This document shows, in pieces, positions 18,237 to 20,690 of a stretch of 20,690 bases of DNA (position 1 is its first letter; every line of letters starts with the position of its first letter). The stretch is from Elysia marginata (Eukaryota > Mollusca > Gastropoda > Plakobranchidae): the NCBI GenBank assembly GCA_019649035.1, contig BMAT01009707.1, positions 207,311-228,000 on the forward strand, in the 5' to 3' direction. The notes under the pieces are model-generated. The model made no database searches, was not told the DNA's origin, and saw only the letters and a program-made list of their open reading frames with translations. The position numbers were made by a program, and so were the translations under genes.

Positions 18237-20271
18237 TCCCTTTCTATCTCTCTCTCTCCCTTTCTATATCTCTCTCTCGCTCTCTGTTTCCCAGTCAAGA
18301 CTAGGCTTTCTTGCTTAATAAATCGTACAAGTACTATATAAAACTATAACCTCTCAGTAAAAGAAGGGGCTTACGTAGATGTATTATACATAACGTATCT
18401 ATATAATTGATAAAGGAACACAAAAATTGAATAGGTCAACAAAGAACACAACAAGTCGTGATTTATAAAGAATTGAGCGAAAATCCCTGAAACAAATGAT
18501 CCTAGTTTATAAAACTGGTAAGACTTAATTTAAAACCAAACCTCAAAAACTTTCTGCTGAGGAACGAACGACAAAAATTATCTATGTTTGTTTTGGGCAG
18601 GGGCCTTTTTTCAAATTTACAAAACACTTTCTTTTCAAAAAGAGGGAAAAAAAGCATGAAATCTTTTTTAAAACGCGCAATTTTCTGTGAAAGAAACTTA
18701 AGAAGGAATTAATTTATTTTGAACAATTAATGTCTTAAATTATCATCTTGCTTTCTTCCACAGTGACTGGCATTGACATCTTTTGGTCGACGATAGCTAT
18801 TGGGTTTGTGTGCTCAATATACACTGCAGTGGTAAGGGAAAGTATAAAGCTTTTAATCAACCGATATCCGGGCTTTTTGCGCTTAGGTAGACGTCAATAA
18901 CATCGGTACTGTGATATAAAGCCAGGCCTAAGTTCTTAGGTAATACATGTTTCATTGAAACCTCTATAATTCATTTAAATTTATCTGACTTTGAATAAAA
19001 GAAATCATTTACCCTTACTCCAGGAATAAGATTAACACGTGACTTTACCTATCCGTAAGTAGAAATTAACCTATTTTGAGTGAAGTAAAACATTTCAATT
19101 CAATTCTACTTTGTGTTTTTGGGTTGTCTCTAACACCAGATTAAAAAAAACAACTAAAATTCTATTTCTCAGGGAGGAATGAGAGCAGTTATATGGACCG
19201 ACACCTTCCAGATCGTGGTTTCTCTAATTGGTGTACTGGTGCTGCTGATCAGATGTATGATGGCTGTGGGAGGGATCGGAGTGGTCTGGGAATCGGCTCT
19301 CAGGACGAACAGAATTCGTTTCGCAGAGTGAGTTTCACAATATCAACTATATACTAAACTAGATTAATATTTTCCCTTTTTAGCATGGCTACTTTTGTAA
19401 AAGATACAAGTTAAGAAAAGCAGCATCAGAAACTACAAGAGTCAAACCACGACGACAACAACAGCTGCATCAAAATGTTATCCTTGTGGGTATGATTGAA
19501 CGCTGTTAGCGGATCGCAGGGGATAGGGGCTTATACGTGAATCGCCCTAGCAAGCAAGATAGTATACCTCAAAGTTCTGCCACTTTGACATGCACATTTC
19601 GCTGTGTTTGTAAAACCCATTGCCCATCTTACATGAGAAAAGTTTAAAATGCGTTGAGACATTCTTTCTCAATACGCAAAAAGGAAAAAAAACGTATCAT
19701 AGCAAATAAGGTCCGCGGGTCTTTTAGCAATATACCTTACTTTCCCCAGTCCACCCACTTGTAAAATGGGTACCCAGCTACTGGCTATTCTTGAATTTGT
19801 GATATGCGCCTACAACACCCTGCATATGGGTTAAAAGTGGCCCTCAAATGTACTGGTCTGCCGGGGCACTAGCGGCGCTGCTCTGTGACGATACAGTTAC
19901 GCTGAGTAACGAAGCCGAATTTCCCGAAAGCGTTTAAAATAGTGTATAAAATATAAATGAAATAAATTATTAAATATTATTCAACTCCTGTAAAATGAGA
20001 TATGCCATTTTGCTAGCCCAAAGACAGTTTTATACATTTCAACTTAACATTGTTTTGTTCTCACTTACAACAACAGGACATTATAAATGTTTTTTGATGG
20101 CCGAAACTTGAAACTTTTACTGTGTGCCTCCAGCTTCCGAACAGACCCAGCATTGTCCAATACATTCTGGTCCATTGTTATCGGAATGTCCACCATATAC
20201 TTATCATATGGTTTCAACCAATCCCAGGTGATGAGGTCCCAGGCTTGTCGTTCTGTCCAAGAAGCTCAATG
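14187..20271 (+). CDS. Gene B: SLC5-family Na+/solute symporter (SMCT/SMVT-like), 6 coding exons seen, 3'-partial
   Basis: Spliced coding region: 14187-14609, 15098-15163, 16878-16929, 18764-18831, 19173-19327, 20134-20271, continuing past the right edge. It encodes 300 complete codons plus two bases, about half the usual family length, with no internal stop. Predicted helices are TM1 about residues 36-56, TM2 79-102 and TM3 110-134, then one or more in each later exon. Family marks are YLEMRF, GPSIAV, VTGIDIFW, GGMRAVIWTDTFQ and NQSQVMR. Odd points: SxYE before YLEMRF is SCFQ, and the helix normally reading YAPSLAL is less conserved (LSGPSIAV). Same exon lengths and phases as gene A show common origin. 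Substrate cannot be assigned. Confidence 0.9.
14610..15097 (+). other. Gene B intron 1
   Basis: A 488-bp intron from GTGAGT to CTGCAG. AT-rich; nothing else recognised. Confidence 0.8.
15098..15163 (+). CDS. Gene B exon 2 (YLEMRF exon)
   Basis: A 66-bp phase-0 exon from ATCTGCAG to donor GTGAGT. It encodes YLEMRFCREIRSICSTMYIL then YM. Same length and start motif as gene A exon 2. Confidence 0.93.
15164..16877 (+). other. Gene B intron 2
   Basis: A 1.7-kb AT-rich intron from GTGAGT to TTTCTCAG. It contains one small ATCTAG cluster (15741-15756). An 81-codon frame at 16205-16450 has no recognisable content. Nothing else seen. Confidence 0.75.
16878..16929 (+). CDS. Gene B exon 3
   Basis: A 52-bp exon between TTTCTCAG and donor GTGAGG. 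It encodes IAYLSFCLSGPSIAVSH plus the first base of a Val codon completed by exon 4. It is recognised by position, length and phase, and by the PS core aligning with gene A's IMYVSVVLYAPSLALSA; similarity is moderate. Confidence 0.82.
16930..18763 (+). other. Gene B intron 3
   Basis: A 1.8-kb intron from GTGAGG to TTCCACAG. A segment at about 17310-18030 is less AT-rich than its flanks, with many CA-rich stretches, and looks like inserted DNA, but I could not find ends, terminal repeats or a recognisable product. It includes the CT tract at 18196-18286. Confidence 0.65.
18196..18286. repeat. (CT)n microsatellite
   Basis: About 90 bp of CT dinucleotides interrupted by CCCTTTCTAT blocks, in intron 3 of gene B. 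Confidence 0.95.
18764..18831 (+). CDS. Gene B exon 4
   Basis: A 68-bp exon between TCTTCCACAG and donor GTAAGG. It completes Val and encodes TGIDIFWSTIAIGFVCSIYT then AV, a clear match to the family's VTGxDxW...CxxYTA helix. Confidence 0.92.
18832..19172 (+). other. Gene B intron 4
   Basis: A 341-bp intron from GTAAGG to TTCTCAG, AT-rich. No further feature seen. Confidence 0.85.
19173..19327 (+). CDS. Gene B exon 5 (GGMRAVIWTD exon)
   Basis: A 155-bp exon between ATTTCTCAG and donor GTGAGT. It encodes GGMRAVIWTDTFQIVVSLIG, a hydrophobic helix (VLVLLIRCMMAV), then GGIGVVWESALRTNRIRFA. The WTD motif is intact, unlike gene A. It ends two bases (GA) into an Asp codon. Confidence 0.94.
19328..20133 (+). 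other. Gene B intron 5
   Basis: An 806-bp intron from GTGAGT to CCTCCAG. GC content rises at about 19840-19930 but no element was recognised. Confidence 0.8.
20134..20271 (+). CDS. Gene B exon 6 (FNQSQVMR exon)
   Basis: A 138-bp exon between GTGCCTCCAG and donor GTGAGT. It completes Asp, then encodes FRTDPALSNTFWSIVIGMST, IYLSYGFNQSQVMR and a tail ending VQEAQ. DPxxxxTFW and NQxQVxR are family motifs. It ends TG, two bases into a codon. Confidence 0.93.
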
Positions 20272-20690
20272 GTGAGTTCTTAAAGTGTAACTTTGACCAC
20301 CAAAATGTGATTTCGTCTACCATTGGGTATCTCTTTTATTGATATAGAAACACTTTATTGAGGACAAATTTCATTTTCATAGCTTGCCGAGGACTTTCGC
20401 CCTTCAAGAACATGTTTATCGGGTGATTGTATATAAAGGTAAGGATATTCTCAGATATTTTTGATACTTTTGTTTTAAAAAGAACCAAATTCTAAAGTAC
20501 AATTACTGTAACTTTGCGCAAAAAACTTGGACTGGCCTTTCCAGTGATTGTACAGTGGTTTTGGGCAAGCAGATTATGACATAGACTTGAACACCCTTTT
20601 TATGGCGTGCAAATAAAATGTTAGCATTTCAACTGAACTTGAAGTAGACGGCTCAAAACCTTAAATTTTGTTTTGTTTTGTGGGGGGTTT
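20272..20690 (+). other. Gene B intron 6, 5' part
   Basis: Begins with donor GTGAGT. No sequence like gene A exon 7 (ALWMSF...CDP...KPDQ) occurs before the edge, so the next exon lies outside the window. Nothing else seen. Confidence 0.75.

Overview
The window looks like animal nuclear DNA: AT-rich, intron-rich, with GT-AG splice sites, microsatellites, a tRNA-derived SINE and decayed non-LTR retrotransposon fragments. Nothing bacterial or viral was recognised. The SINE's central segment and tail and the ATCTAG-rich low-complexity DNA resemble what I know from molluscs, gastropods in particular. That assignment is an inference.

Two genes are supported. Both encode SLC5-family sodium/solute symporters (SSF superfamily, LeuT-type fold) most like the sodium-coupled monocarboxylate (SMCT) and multivitamin (SMVT) transporters. 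They lie head to head. Gene A (minus strand) has coding exons at 8752-8333, 5964-5899, 5348-5297, 4158-4091, 3708-3557, 3035-2895, 2166-2037 and 109-21, then runs off the left edge. Gene B (plus strand) has exons at 14187-14609, 15098-15163, 16878-16929, 18764-18831, 19173-19327 and 20134-20271, then runs off the right edge. Comparable exons have the same phases and nearly the same lengths (420/423, 66/66, 52/52, 68/68, 152/155, 141/138). The pair is therefore an inverted duplication of one ancestral gene. Neither copy shows a frameshift or internal stop inside the window. Most of these exons are too short to show as long ORFs; they were found by aligning the two copies and applying splice-site rules.

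Layout. 1-8764 is gene A. Its introns hold a GAT microsatellite, one copy of a dispersed repeat (2202-2382), a run of changing trinucleotide repeats, a 31-bp-arm hairpin, a SINE with a perfect 12-bp target-site duplication, a GATA microsatellite, a five-unit minisatellite touching exon 2, a 221-bp duplication carrying the SINE tail and part of exon 3, the C-terminus of a dead LINE reverse transcriptase (6900-7211, plus) and a degenerate tandem array (7827-7995). 8765-14163 is the shared 5' region between the genes. It contains no recognisable coding gene, but has an inverted pair of the dispersed repeat, a second LINE fragment (10797-11132, minus), long pyrimidine-rich tracts and ATCTAG-rich DNA. 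14164-20690 is gene B, with repeat-bearing introns.

How they may work together: both products should sit in a membrane and couple Na+ entry to uptake of a small organic anion. They differ at positions conserved across the family (gene A replaces the NQxQ motif; gene B has lost the YE of the SxYEYLE motif), so they may differ in substrate, or one may have become specialised. The head-to-head arrangement leaves room for shared 5' control elements, but none is visible.
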